DNA of 64,000 nt from a bacterium (GTDB lineage Bacteria; Myxococcota_A; Polyangia; Nannocystales; Nannocystaceae): the NCBI GenBank assembly GCA_024742475.1, contig JANSYI010000010.1, positions 124,001 to 188,000 of the forward strand, written 5' to 3'. Each line of letters begins with the position of its first letter. Position 1 is the first letter of the stretch. Both the position numbers and the translations under genes were made by a program. Of the stretch, positions 53,467 to 63,828 are shown in pieces. The notes under the pieces are model-generated. The model was not told where the DNA came from. It saw nothing but the letters and a program-made list of their open reading frames with translations, and did not search any database.

Positions 53467-54880
53467 CCTGCTCGCAGCGGGAGCCGTGTCGTGCAGCGAC
53501 GACGCAGGGTCCGTCCTGCAGTCCGCCCTCTCGACCCCGATCCCCACGCCTGCGCCCGCGCCCGTGGTGCTGCCCGAAGATTGCGCCGCCCTCACCGCGC
53601 TGGCGGCCGAGGACGACCACGCGGCCGCGCTCGTGCCCGTGCTCTGTCCCGAGCACCCCTTGGACGCGGTCGCCGCTCGCAAGGCGCTGCTCGCCGCCGA
53701 CTCGGCCGATGCCGCACGCCGTCGCATCCCCCTGCTGACCGAGTTCCCCGAGCTCGCGGCGCTCGCCAAGCTCGTCGCCCAGGTCGACGTCGACGTCGAG
53801 ATCGACGCGCGCCTGCCCAGCCCCGCCACCGCCATCGTCACGCCGCTGTCCGACACGGTGCTCGCCACCGCGGCGCTGGCCCGCTCCCAGGTCCGCGCGC
53901 CAGGGCTGGGCTCGGAGGCCCGCACCCGCGCTCGGGGCTACCTGGCGAAGGTGCACACGCACGCGCTGCGACAGCTCGGCATCGAGACGACGCGGCCACC
54001 GGGGCCGCTGGGGCGACAGCTCGCGGCCCTGGCGATCCACTACGGCCGAGCGTTCTGCACCGCCTACTGGCGGCGCCGGGTCCCGGGGCTCGGCACCCTC
54101 TTCAACGAGACCGAGCGCTCCATCCTACGCGCGGTGCTCGTGCTCGAAGCCGACGCCAGCGTCGGCGACCCACCCCTGGTGGCGTACGAGCTGTCGATGG
54201 GGCGCCAGTACCTGGAGCGACCCGACGTCAACAAGCGGCTGCTGCGGGCTCACGAGCGCGACCTGGGGCTCCTGTCGCCCACCCGCGTCGAGCCGATCGC
54301 CAAGGCGATTCCGCGGCTGCTCGAGCACGGGCTCGTCGACCTCGCCATCGCCCGCGCGCTGACCTTGCGCAAGCGGGGCAACGTGGCCCTGGCGGACATC
54401 GACCAGCTCCTGCGTCGCGGGCTCACCGACGCCGAGGGCGAAGAGTACCTCGAGCGACTCGACACGCGGCTGAAACGAGCCCGCGCCGCCTCTCGCAGCG
54501 CGCCCCCGGCCGCGCTCGACCACGCCGCAGACCCCAACTGGCCTTCGGCGAGCGTGGTGGCCCGCGAGCAGCTCGAGGCGCTCGAGGGCGCGCCCTCTCC
54601 GTTCGCGCGTCGATACGCGCTGGGCCGCGCGGTCCTCGTCTTTCGCGCCCGGCCCGATGCGCTCCGCGTCGCGATCGATCGCGCCGGCAACAGCACCCAC
54701 CCCGCCATCGCCACCGCCCTGCCCCTGCTACGAAGCGTCCTCGACGAGCTCGATGACGGTCGACTGGCGTGGCTGCGTCGCAAGGCGGCCACGGACGGAC
54801 GGGTGGTCACCGACCCCGAGGCCGCGACGCGACGGCAGTTCGCCGCCATGGCTCGGGAAGCCGGCGACGCCGCGCGCTGA
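53381..54880 (+). CDS. Lipoprotein with helical repeats, unknown
   Basis: A 499-residue frame. A signal peptide-like segment (SSSLLAAGAVSCSDD, lipobox VSC) begins about 30 residues in. The rest is Ala/Leu/Arg-rich helices (PLGRQLAALAIHYGRAF, VALADIDQLLRRGLTD). ATG 53381 overlaps the PilZ gene by 86 bp; a non-standard start nearer the signal is possible, but none is visible. The two genes are probably in one operon. Confidence 0.6.
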   Translation: MVSASSSWPATWAVFTAYARSFVVWSSSSLLAAGAVSCSDDAGSVLQSALSTPIPTPAPAPVVLPEDCAALTALAAEDDHAAALVPVLCPEHPLDAVAARKALLAADSADAARRRIPLLTEFPELAALAKLVAQVDVDVEIDARLPSPATAIVTPLSDTVLATAALARSQVRAPGLGSEARTRARGYLAKVHTHALRQLGIETTRPPGPLGRQLAALAIHYGRAFCTAYWRRRVPGLGTLFNETERSILRAVLVLEADASVGDPPLVAYELSMGRQYLERPDVNKRLLRAHERDLGLLSPTRVEPIAKAIPRLLEHGLVDLAIARALTLRKRGNVALADIDQLLRRGLTDAEGEEYLERLDTRLKRARAASRSAPPAALDHAADPNWPSASVVAREQLEALEGAPSPFARRYALGRAVLVFRARPDALRVAIDRAGNSTHPAIATALPLLRSVLDELDDGRLAWLRRKAATDGRVVTDPEAATRRQFAAMAREAGDAAR

Positions 54881-54886
54881 GGCTCC

Positions 54887-55792
54887 TCAGCCGTCCACCT
54901 GGACCGCGAACGCGCGCCAGCTCGCCCCGCCGCGCGCGTCGGTGACGACGACCCACCCGGACACGACGCCCTCCTCGGCGGGCGCGAGCCACGAGACGAC
55001 GACGGGCTCGTCGGGGTCATCACCGGGCGACACGATCACCTGACCTCGCTCGAGTTCACCGCCCGTGACGAAGAACTCGAAGCGCAGCCACTCGCGCTCG
55101 TCGACGAGGACGCCGCCCCCCGCGTCATAGCGGACGTACGCCTCGGCCGCCGTCTGGCCAGCCACGACCTGGAGGTCCACCCACGCCCCCGCGGCGACGG
55201 CCACGGGGGCGTCGCCGAGGGGTCGCGCGTCCGGGTCGCGCAGGACGATCGACTCGATCTCGGGGTTGCGGTTGAGCGCGTAGCGGTCTTCGTACGCCTC
55301 GAAGATCGCCCGCGTGACGCCGGGAAGATCGCAGCGGATCCGTAGGGCGCCGAAGGACGACGCGTCGGCCACCTCGGCGCGCATCGGCACGAAGTAGCCG
55401 CCGCTCGCGTCGGGGTCGGAAGGGCGCTGCGGCACCCCGTCGTCTTCGGTCGGCGGAACGTTGGGGCCGAACCGCGCGCACGCGTCGGAGAGCACGGACC
55501 ACGACGCTCCGGCGGGCTCGAGCGCGTCCCCCTCGAGACATCGCTGGGTCACCGCAGTGCGCTCGGCCGCCGTGCGCGGCCGCGTGCAGACGCTCCACGA
55601 CGGCGCCGCGGTCACGTTTCCATCCGGCGATGCCACCAGCGCCGAGAGCTGCACGACCTCGCCAGGCCGCGCTTCGGCGGGCTCGGCCGCGATGCCCAAC
55701 ACCCGCGTCTGCTCCACGCGCCACGGCGCGTCTTCGAAGCGGGGCGTGCACGCGCCCAGCCCGAGGGCCACGAGCACGGCCAGACGCCTCAC
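54887..55792 (-). CDS. Lipoprotein at the end of the TonB operon
   Basis: A 301-residue protein from GTG 55792. Signal LAVLVALGLGACTPRF (lipobox GAC). The C-terminal region is beta-rich with repeated strands (GELERGQVIVSPGDD, SGWVVVTDARGGASW), Ig-like. Its start overlaps the receptor stop (GTGA), so it is the last gene of the operon and likely a surface partner of the TonB-dependent receptor. Confidence 0.75.
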   Translation of the reverse strand: MRRLAVLVALGLGACTPRFEDAPWRVEQTRVLGIAAEPAEARPGEVVQLSALVASPDGNVTAAPSWSVCTRPRTAAERTAVTQRCLEGDALEPAGASWSVLSDACARFGPNVPPTEDDGVPQRPSDPDASGGYFVPMRAEVADASSFGALRIRCDLPGVTRAIFEAYEDRYALNRNPEIESIVLRDPDARPLGDAPVAVAAGAWVDLQVVAGQTAAEAYVRYDAGGGVLVDEREWLRFEFFVTGGELERGQVIVSPGDDPDEPVVVSWLAPAEEGVVSGWVVVTDARGGASWRAFAVQVDG

Positions 55793-58119
55793 GTGCGCAC
55801 CTCCAGACCGAGCAGCGGCAGGATCGGAAGACCTCGCACCACGCCACGCTGGCCATAGTCGACGCTGTAGAAGAACTCGTAGGCGTTGGTGCGGTGGGTG
55901 GCGTTTTGCACGTCGAGCCACACCGACAGCGCGGCCCTCGACCATCGATGCGCGTACGCGGCCCGAAGCGAGAGCTCGAAGAACGTCGGCAAGCGCTGGG
56001 TGTTGTGCGTCCCGAAGACCGGGTCCCACGCGGCGGCGCGCACATTGGGGACCGCAGCGTCGACCGGCGTCCTGGGAAAGCCCGAGGTGAGCGTGGCCCG
56101 TCCGCCCACGGACACGCCGCTGCGATGCCTCCACCCGAGCACGGCCGTCAGCAGGTGAGGCTGGTCGAAGTCGGATCTTCGCCACGCGTCGGCACCCGGG
56201 TCGCGTCGCTGTGAACGCGTCCACGCGTAGACCAAGCGGGCATCGATGGCGTCGGTCGGTCGAGCCGTCACCGCGAGCTGCCCTCCGAAGCTGCGCCCGC
56301 GGCCCTCGCTGAGCAGCAGCTGCGCGGTCGGGGGCGTCGCGTCGGGGTGCCGGCCGGTGCGGGCTTGGCTGCGGATGAAGAAGCCCGTCGCCCCCATCGA
56401 CAGCCAGCGTACCGGGCTGCCTTCACCGCCGAGCACCGCGTGGTCGGCCGTCGCGGGCGTGAGCTTCGGGTTGCCGAAGATCGGGCTCAAATCAGCGGCG
56501 TTGGGCGCCTGGGTGTAGCGCCCTCCCGCGACGAACCAGCGCAACGCATCGAGCGGCGACCAGACCAGCTCACCGCGGGGCATGAGCGCGAGCTCGACGT
56601 CGGCGTACCCGACCTCGGGCTCGACCGGCCGTACGGGGAGGATGCGGTCGCCCGTTTGCACCATCGGCTCCACCCGCAGGCCGGGCTCGAGCCTCCAGCG
56701 GCCGTTTCCCCACGAGAATGCCGTGGTGACGTGGGCCGCCATCGATCCCTGGGTCGACCTCCACGCATCGCTCCCCACCCGGTCTCCGGGATGCTGCCCG
56801 TACACGATGATGTCACCCTCGCGCGCGGGCAGAGTCAGCGCCCCCTCGCGGCGGAGCGCGGCCCGGGCGAGCTCCGCGTCGATTCCCCAGCGAAGCTCGA
56901 GCCAGGATCGCAGCGGACGCTGCTGGGCCAGCCGCACGCCGCCGCGCCAGGTGTCTGTCCGAGCCCCCACGGCGACGGTGGTGAAGTCCTGCCGGGTGCG
57001 GTCACGGTCGACCCCGAACCACGTGGCGACCTCGGCGGTGCTGCCGTCGGTGCCCGTCCACGCCAGGCGCGTCCCCAGGCGATGAAAGCCCGCAAAGGCC
57101 CGCTCGGAGAAGGCGACGTCGTCGGTCCGCGCCGGCAGGGTCCGCGTGACACGGTCTTCGGCGCCCAACCCCAGCACCGTCAGCGTGAGGTCCGAGCGCA
57201 GCGCGACGTCGGCACGGCTCTGGTAGTCCCAGCTCTCCGGCAGCGGGACGACCTCGCGGGTGGAGGTCGGCGCGACGCGGCCGAACGTCTGGGTCAGCAC
57301 GCTGCGCCTTGCCGCGATGGAGAGGTGTCCTCGCTCCCCGGCGAACGTGTCGACCCCGGCGCCCACGTCGATCGGGTCGAGGCGGGCATACGCGCCCAGT
57401 CGCTCCGCGCGCTCAGGCGGGCCCGCGCTGGACACGAGCACGAGTCCCCCGATTGCCCGCCCGTACGCGGGCCCGAAGCCGCCGGGCACGACCGAGACGG
57501 TGTCGACCCTGGGCGAGGGCACGACCGACCGCCCGCCGCCGAGGTGGAACAGGCGCGGGACGAGGATCCAATCGACCTGCCGGCGCGTGTCCGAGGGTGC
57601 CGAGCCCCAAAGGACCAGTTCCCCGGTCCCCAGCGACGGGCGCCCGACGCCCCCGAGCACCTGCGCGGCCTTGATGGCGTCGCCCTGGCTGCCGGCGATG
57701 CGCTCGCCCTCGTCCCCGCGCAGCTCCGCCCGCGTGGCCTCGACGGGGGTCGTGACCAGCTGCACGGTCTCCTCCTCGTCGATGTCCGAGGAGACCGGAG
57801 GCGGGAGCGGCTGCGCCTCGAACACGTAGACGAACTCGATCTCGACTGGGATCGGCGTGTCCCCTTCGAGGGCTGGGCTGAAGCGGAAGCGACGCGCCGC
57901 ATCGAGGGCCGCGGCGTCGAACGCTTCGCCCCCAGACTCCACCACGCGCACCTCCTGCACGACGCCCTGCGCGTCGATGACGAGCGCCAGCACGACCTGC
58001 GCTACGGCGTCGGGCTCGACGCCCGCGGGCCGGGTGGCTTCGACATCGTCGAGACGCTCGGGCGGGACGATCGGAGGCGAGAGCGCGAGGACGCCCGCGA
58101 GCAGAACGGACGCCGACAC
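55789..58119 (-). CDS. TonB-dependent receptor with N-terminal TonB C-terminal-type domain
   Basis: A 776-residue outer-membrane protein from GTG 58119. After a signal peptide, residues about 25-115 are a TonB C-terminal domain (AQVVLALVIDAQGVVQEVRVVESGG, FDAAALDAARRFRFSPAL). A plug-like region follows (GGVGRPSLGTGELVLWGSAPSDTR, VSVVPGGFGPAYGRAIGGLVLV), then a barrel of alternating strands ending EVRT. The fusion means the receptor carries the domain that normally pulls it. The GTG directly abuts the TonB gene stop (TGAGTG). Substrate unknown; neighbours suggest a phosphorus compound. Confidence 0.85.
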   Translation of the reverse strand: MSASVLLAGVLALSPPIVPPERLDDVEATRPAGVEPDAVAQVVLALVIDAQGVVQEVRVVESGGEAFDAAALDAARRFRFSPALEGDTPIPVEIEFVYVFEAQPLPPPVSSDIDEEETVQLVTTPVEATRAELRGDEGERIAGSQGDAIKAAQVLGGVGRPSLGTGELVLWGSAPSDTRRQVDWILVPRLFHLGGGRSVVPSPRVDTVSVVPGGFGPAYGRAIGGLVLVSSAGPPERAERLGAYARLDPIDVGAGVDTFAGERGHLSIAARRSVLTQTFGRVAPTSTREVVPLPESWDYQSRADVALRSDLTLTVLGLGAEDRVTRTLPARTDDVAFSERAFAGFHRLGTRLAWTGTDGSTAEVATWFGVDRDRTRQDFTTVAVGARTDTWRGGVRLAQQRPLRSWLELRWGIDAELARAALRREGALTLPAREGDIIVYGQHPGDRVGSDAWRSTQGSMAAHVTTAFSWGNGRWRLEPGLRVEPMVQTGDRILPVRPVEPEVGYADVELALMPRGELVWSPLDALRWFVAGGRYTQAPNAADLSPIFGNPKLTPATADHAVLGGEGSPVRWLSMGATGFFIRSQARTGRHPDATPPTAQLLLSEGRGRSFGGQLAVTARPTDAIDARLVYAWTRSQRRDPGADAWRRSDFDQPHLLTAVLGWRHRSGVSVGGRATLTSGFPRTPVDAAVPNVRAAAWDPVFGTHNTQRLPTFFELSLRAAYAHRWSRAALSVWLDVQNATHRTNAYEFFYSVDYGQRGVVRGLPILPLLGLEVRT

Positions 58120-58895
<776 letters not shown>

Positions 58896-58899
<4 letters not shown>

Positions 58900-59786
58900 T
58901 CCACCTCGAACTCCAGCACGAGCAACCCCGGAGGATCGCCGTCTCGAGCATGTTTGCGGGCGTCGAACCGGTACATCGTCGCCCCGGCGCCCGCGATGGA
59001 GTCCTCGCCCTGCACGACGCCGACCTCGAGGTTGACGGCCTCCACGTCGCACGCCGAGAACAGCTCGGCATAGACGCGGTACGTCCCCCGCGGCGGCGTG
59101 ATCTCCCAGATCACGTTTTCGCGGTTGCGGAGGTCGAGACCGCAGTGCTGATTCGAGTCGTAGTCGTGATAGCCGCCGAGCATCGCGCCATCGGGCGGCG
59201 TGATCATGCCGGGGATCGGCTCGTTGGCGTTGGTGTTCTTGGGACCGACGACCACGCCCGAAGGCAACTCGACGTGCAGGTCGAGATCGACCGGCGCGTC
59301 CCATGCCAACGAGACGAGCAGCTGCGAGGGCGGGATGTCGGAAGAGACCTCGAACGTACGCACCACCACTTGCCCCGCCCTGCCCTCGCCGTCGACCGCC
59401 TGCAGCTCGACGTCGACCTGCTCGGACGCGATCGAATGCGCGAACTCGAGCTCGGCGCCGAAGAGCAGCTCGTCGGCGATGACGAAGTCGAAGCCGTCGG
59501 GCGCGACCTGCCAGTGGTGGGGGTCTCCCGCCGCGTGCACGAGCAGCGAGACGCCCTGGGCCCCGAGGCGTCCGCCCAGCTGCACCGTGCCCTCCCCGCG
59601 CCGTACGACCAGCTGGGGCGTGCTGACCTGGGTCACGGCCGGCCCGCCACCAGGCGGCAACAACCCGCCGCGCTGCAGCGAGGCGTCCGCGACCCGCACC
59701 GCAAGGCCCAACCCCATCCCGGGCAGCGACGGATCTTCGCCGCAGGCTCCGACGAGCAGCGCCACACACAGCGCCCATCGACGCAT
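58896..59786 (-). CDS. YfaP/DUF2135-like lipoprotein
   Basis: A 296-residue lipoprotein: signal [13 protein letters not shown] (lipobox GAC). The C-terminal half has [19 protein letters not shown] and [20 protein letters not shown], strongly resembling the DUF2135/YfaP beta domain, in which a W-D-x-x-x-D-L-D-L-H-V pattern is typical. Its start shares one base with the stop of the porin gene. Confidence 0.75.
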
Positions 59787-61189
59787 CAGAACGCCACCTC
59801 CGCCCGCACGCGAAACACGTCGTTGTCGAGCTTGGCCGGGCGACCATTGGGGTCACGGCCGAGGTCGTTGTCGATCTGCCAGGCGTACTCGACGAGCAGC
59901 CGGGCTCGAATCGCGCTCGAGTGACGGAGATAGCCCGAGACGCCAGAGGTCAGAGTGCGAAACCTGCGGCGGGTGACGACGACCGTGCCCTCGTACGGCT
60001 CGAGCCTGTCGAGCTGCGGGTAGTACTCGTCGTAGCGGACCCCCACGCCTGCGTGGCGGGTGAGCGCCTGGACGAGCCCGGCATACCAGCCGATACCCCG
60101 CTGGTCTCGGCCGAGCAGCACGGGGTCGGCGATCGCCACCTGGCGGTCGTAGTTGTTCAGATACGCGAACTCGCCGTAGACCAACAGCTCGCCCAGCGCG
60201 GGGAGGTCAGCACGGAACTGGGCGTCGGCGCCGACGGCCCAGCGCGAGAAGTTCTCCGAGGGTCGCCCCGCGCTGCCGGGGATCGGGATGAGCTCGGCGA
60301 GCGTCACCCTGCCGTCTTCGTTGAGGTCGACCCACTCGAAGTCGTCCTTCGTCGGCGGGGTGCCGGCGGAGAACCCCTTGCCGCGCATGAAGGAGAAGCC
60401 CATTGCGGCGTCGAGCCAGCCGAAGACGTCGTCGCGAATGTGCAGCCTCCCCGCGAGGTCCTTGGCCCGGTTCGGATCGCGAAACCCGAACCCCGGCGCC
60501 TCGGTGGGCTGACCGTTGTAGATTCCCAAGACCCAGTGCAGGGCCCACACGTTGCCCGAGATCGCCGCGCCCGCGTCGAAGACGCCCGGCACCAGCGCTT
60601 CGGACATCAGCGTGCGCTCGCCGAAGAAGCGCTGGCCGTCCGTCTCTCCGTAGAGTTCGAAGCCGAACGGGACGCGGAGCAGTCCGGCGGAGACCCGGAC
60701 CAACGGCGGGTTGCCGTCCTTGCCCGGAAGCTGCGCGTGCACGTCGGCGGTCAGCGGCCGAACGGGGCCGCCGCGGCTGAAGAACTCCGCCACCCCGCGC
60801 ACGCCGAAGTACCGCCAATCCGCCGCGCCGCCGATGCGAGCGTTGCGAAGCAGGAAGCCATCCTCGTTGAGCGGCTGGGCCGACCCGTCGTCGAGCTGGT
60901 CCTCGGACCGCTGCAGCATGAGGAAGTCGGTCTGCAGCAGCCCGAACACCCGGGTCTTCGGTTTCCATCCCGCCGGCTTGGCTGCAGCCGGCGCAGGCGC
61001 ATCGCGGACGACCGGGGCCACGTCCACCGTAGGAGCCGCGTCCACCGTAGGGGCCGCCTCCACGGTCTCAACCTCGTCCACGACGGCCTCGACCTCGTCC
61101 ACGGCCTCGACCTCGTCGGGCTGTGGCGCCGAGGCGAGCACCGCTGCCCGAAGCAGCCACGAGGCCAGAGCCGAGTACGATGCGCTCAC
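59786..61189 (-). CDS. Porin, OprO/OprP-like
   Basis: A 467-residue outer-membrane protein. After a signal, a Val/Glu/Ala-rich linker (about 25-70) precedes the barrel, which contains [32 protein letters not shown] and [17 protein letters not shown], matching phosphate-selective porin O/P style, and ends in VRAEVAF with a C-terminal Phe. An acidic loop ([15 protein letters not shown]) could bind calcium. It shares a locus with PstS- and PhnD-type proteins. Confidence 0.75.
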   Translation of the reverse strand: MSASYSALASWLLRAAVLASAPQPDEVEAVDEVEAVVDEVETVEAAPTVDAAPTVDVAPVVRDAPAPAAAKPAGWKPKTRVFGLLQTDFLMLQRSEDQLDDGSAQPLNEDGFLLRNARIGGAADWRYFGVRGVAEFFSRGGPVRPLTADVHAQLPGKDGNPPLVRVSAGLLRVPFGFELYGETDGQRFFGERTLMSEALVPGVFDAGAAISGNVWALHWVLGIYNGQPTEAPGFGFRDPNRAKDLAGRLHIRDDVFGWLDAAMGFSFMRGKGFSAGTPPTKDDFEWVDLNEDGRVTLAELIPIPGSAGRPSENFSRWAVGADAQFRADLPALGELLVYGEFAYLNNYDRQVAIADPVLLGRDQRGIGWYAGLVQALTRHAGVGVRYDEYYPQLDRLEPYEGTVVVTRRRFRTLTSGVSGYLRHSSAIRARLLVEYAWQIDNDLGRDPNGRPAKLDNDVFRVRAEVAF

Positions 61190-61208
61190 GAGGTCGACGT
61201 TCTACCCG

Positions 61209-61475
61209 CTAGGGCAGGTTTTCGGGGCCAGGATCGCCGGGGTGCTGCGGCACCTTCTCCACGACCTCGACGTCGTCTTCGAGCGGCGCGTTGAAGAGCG
61301 CGGCCTGCTCGGGGTTGGGCCCCTGAGGGTCGCACTCGAGCGCGGCGTCGGTGTCGCTTTCCGAGCTATCGTCGGTGTCGGCACCCTCGTCTCCCTCGCC
61401 GCCGTCACAGGCGGTCAGGCACAGCGACCCCGCGAGGGTCGCGATCACGGTCCAAGAAAGCATCGTCGTCTTCAT
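61209..61475 (-). CDS. Small acidic lipoprotein
   Basis: An 88-residue lipoprotein: signal WTVIATLAGSLCLTACDGG (lipobox TAC). The mature part is acidic (DEGADTDDSSESDTD) with one more Cys, ending in PGPENLP. It lies between the binding protein and the porin, likely a complex component. Confidence 0.7.
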   Translation of the reverse strand: MKTTMLSWTVIATLAGSLCLTACDGGEGDEGADTDDSSESDTDAALECDPQGPNPEQAALFNAPLEDDVEVVEKVPQHPGDPGPENLP

Positions 61476-61489
61476 GATCTCGTCCTTCG

Positions 61490-62713
61490 TTAGCGGGGTT
61501 CGCAGTAGCCGAAGCGGCACTCGCCGTCGCATTCGTCGCTGGTGGTGCAGGGTGTGCAGCCGCTGTCGATGCCGTTCTCCTCGAGGAAGAAGCAGTCGCA
61601 CGGTGCGGGGTGCTCGAAGGGCATGATGACGCCGCCGTCGACCTCGCGCTGCACGTGCATGGCGCAGCTGGGCACGTTGCCTACGCCAATGACCGCTCCG
61701 GCCACGTCGACGCCGTCGATCTCGGTCGAACCGTTCATCAGATCGACGAACAGCTGCGCCCGCGCGGCCGCGTCGTCGCCGTTGTCCGAGACGGGGTTGC
61801 CCGCACCATCGACGCGAAGGACGAAGCGCAGGTTGGTCCAGATCGGGTAGTGACCATCACGCACGTTCCGCTTGTCGCGGGACGTCGAGGTGGAGTCGGG
61901 GTAGAGCGCCCCGAGGCAGCCGTTGAAGGGCTGGAACGCGAGGACGCGCATGTCGTCGGCCGCGGCCTCCCACTTGCTGCTATTGAGGATGCCCAAGACG
62001 CGCTCGGCGTTGCCGGTGGTGTTCTCCGCGATGACCGCGTCACGCACGTCGGAGGAGCCTTGGTGACCCGTCAGCGCACCGTTCCACATCGTGCCTGCGA
62101 TGCCGACGTTGGCGCCGATGGTCAGCTGCGTGCTCGAGCCCGGGTTGCGGACCAGCACGAAGTTCGGGTCCGTCCACGGCTCGACCTGGCGGTCTTCTTC
62201 TCCGCCGAACTTGAGGATGTAGTAGGCCTCGGTGGCGGTGATCGCCGTCTGCGAGGAGTTTCGAGGCACCACGAAGCCCAGCGTCTCGACGTACGAGGGC
62301 ACCTCGAACATGTCGGCGGGAGGCTCTTCGCCGCCCAGGCAGGTCGCGCCGCCGACGTCCATGGCCGACAGATCCGAGTGCAGCTCGACGTCCGTCGGCA
62401 TGTTGCACGAGCCCTGCGTTCCGTCCGCATCGTAGTAGATGGCGGTGCCGGTCAGCGGCATCTGCTCGCGGTGAATGTCGTAGGTGATGCACGACGACAG
62501 CGGGAAATGCACGATGGTCATCGCGTCATCACCCATGATCGCCGGGTCGGCGAGCTGCGGCGAAAGCTCGGCGAGCAGCGACTCGAGCAGCGTGGTCGCG
62601 GGAAAGTAGACGGGGTTGGGCAGCGTCGTGCAGTCGACGGGAGGCTCGCCCCCTTGGGTGGACTGGGGCGACCCGAGCCCTGCGGCTGCGGCAAGCAAGA
62701 ACGTGGCAAACAT
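61490..62713 (-). CDS. PstS-like secreted binding protein with Cys-rich C-terminus
   Basis: A 407-residue protein. Signal peptide 1-15, then the segment DCTTLPNPVYFPATTLLESLLAEL typical of myxobacterial phosphate-binding-like proteins, and the later GGEEDRQVEPWTDPNFVLVRNPGSSTQLTIG and MWNGALTGHQGSSDV resembling the periplasmic-binding fold (quoted in parts: PGSSTQLTIG, TGHQGSSDV). The last 40 residues are Cys-rich (CDCFFLEENGIDSGCTPCTTSDEC). It leads the operon and diverges from phnD. Phosphate or phosphonate ligand is inferred. Confidence 0.7.
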   Translation of the reverse strand: MFATFLLAAAAGLGSPQSTQGGEPPVDCTTLPNPVYFPATTLLESLLAELSPQLADPAIMGDDAMTIVHFPLSSCITYDIHREQMPLTGTAIYYDADGTQGSCNMPTDVELHSDLSAMDVGGATCLGGEEPPADMFEVPSYVETLGFVVPRNSSQTAITATEAYYILKFGGEEDRQVEPWTDPNFVLVRNPGSSTQLTIGANVGIAGTMWNGALTGHQGSSDVRDAVIAENTTGNAERVLGILNSSKWEAAADDMRVLAFQPFNGCLGALYPDSTSTSRDKRNVRDGHYPIWTNLRFVLRVDGAGNPVSDNGDDAAARAQLFVDLMNGSTEIDGVDVAGAVIGVGNVPSCAMHVQREVDGGVIMPFEHPAPCDCFFLEENGIDSGCTPCTTSDECDGECRFGYCEPR

Positions 62714-62895
62714 GGTGAACCTCGAAGCCGGCCGGATACCTCAGCTCCGACCGCGCGCTCAACCACACCATCGCGACGGACGCCCACGCCCAGCTAGGCG
62801 CCTCGAATCGACCTTATCAATGCGGCTCGCCCAACGCATCGATGAGATCCATGCACAGATGCGGGGGGTGGCGAGCTGCTGTAGGCTGCGCCGCG

Positions 62896-63828
62896 ATGAA
62901 GCGCCGCCGAATGTTGCAAGGGCTCGCTGCGTTGCCATGGTCGGCCACCGCGTGCGGGCGCAAGGACGGCACCGCGCTGCGCTTCTCGGGCATCCCCGAC
63001 GGAGACAAGAGCGCCCTCAAAGAGGGATACGCTGCCGTCTCTGCGTACCTATCGAAGGCCATGGACATCCCTGTGCAGGCGACGCCCGTGCCCGACTACA
63101 CCGCGGCCGTGACGGCGCTTGCCAACGGGGGCATCGATTTCGCGTGGCTCGGTGGCGTGACCACCGTGCAGGCCGAGCAGCGAACGCCCGACGGCGTCCA
63201 CTTCGTGGCGGCGCGCGCGAGCGATCTCCACTTCAAGAGCTACATCATCGGCAACGCTGCCGTCGCCGAGTCCTTGGGCCTGCAGCCGCTGACCTCCCGT
63301 GCCCCGGGCTCCCTCGCCAGCCTGGCCGCGCTCGCCACGTCCCTACGAGGCCGACGGTTCAGCTTTGGTTCGAAGAGCTCCACCTCCGGACACGTCATGC
63401 CGCGCGCCTTCTTCAGCGATCCAGCCGTCGGTCTCGACCCCGAGTCCGACTTTGCTGGCGGCCCGGTCTACCAGGCCCAGGGCGGTCACGCGGCCACGCT
63501 GCGGGCGGTCGCGTCGAGGGCGGTCGACTTCGGCGTGCTCAACTTTGCCAGCTGGGAGCAGGCCGACCCCGCCCTCCAAGCCCAGGCGCCCGTGCTGGGC
63601 GTGACGCCCGAGTTCGTCGACTACTGCCTCGTCGCTCGGGGCTCCATGCCCAAGGCGCAGGCCGAGGCGCTCGCAGACGCTTTCCTTGCCCTCGACGCGT
63701 CCAACGAAGGACACGCTCCCGTGCTCGCCGCCTTTGCAGCCGAGCGCTTCGTCCGGGTCACGCCGTCGTCCTGGGACGGGATTCGCGACGTGCTGGCGTC
63801 GCTGCAGGACGCGGGTGCGCTGAAATGA
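62896..63828 (+). CDS. phnD: Phosphonate/phosphite ABC transporter binding protein
   Basis: A 310-residue periplasmic binding protein. The N-terminus (KRRRMLQGLAALPWSATACG) combines an Arg-Arg motif with a lipobox-like TAC, so it may be a Tat-exported lipoprotein. The body has the PhnD-family blocks IPVQATPVPDYTAAVTALANGG and GGVTTVQAEQ, FSFGSKSSTSGHVMPRAFF and VASRAVDFGVLN. The stop overlaps the ATPase gene start (ATGA). Confidence 0.85.
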   Translation: MKRRRMLQGLAALPWSATACGRKDGTALRFSGIPDGDKSALKEGYAAVSAYLSKAMDIPVQATPVPDYTAAVTALANGGIDFAWLGGVTTVQAEQRTPDGVHFVAARASDLHFKSYIIGNAAVAESLGLQPLTSRAPGSLASLAALATSLRGRRFSFGSKSSTSGHVMPRAFFSDPAVGLDPESDFAGGPVYQAQGGHAATLRAVASRAVDFGVLNFASWEQADPALQAQAPVLGVTPEFVDYCLVARGSMPKAQAEALADAFLALDASNEGHAPVLAAFAAERFVRVTPSSWDGIRDVLASLQDAGALK

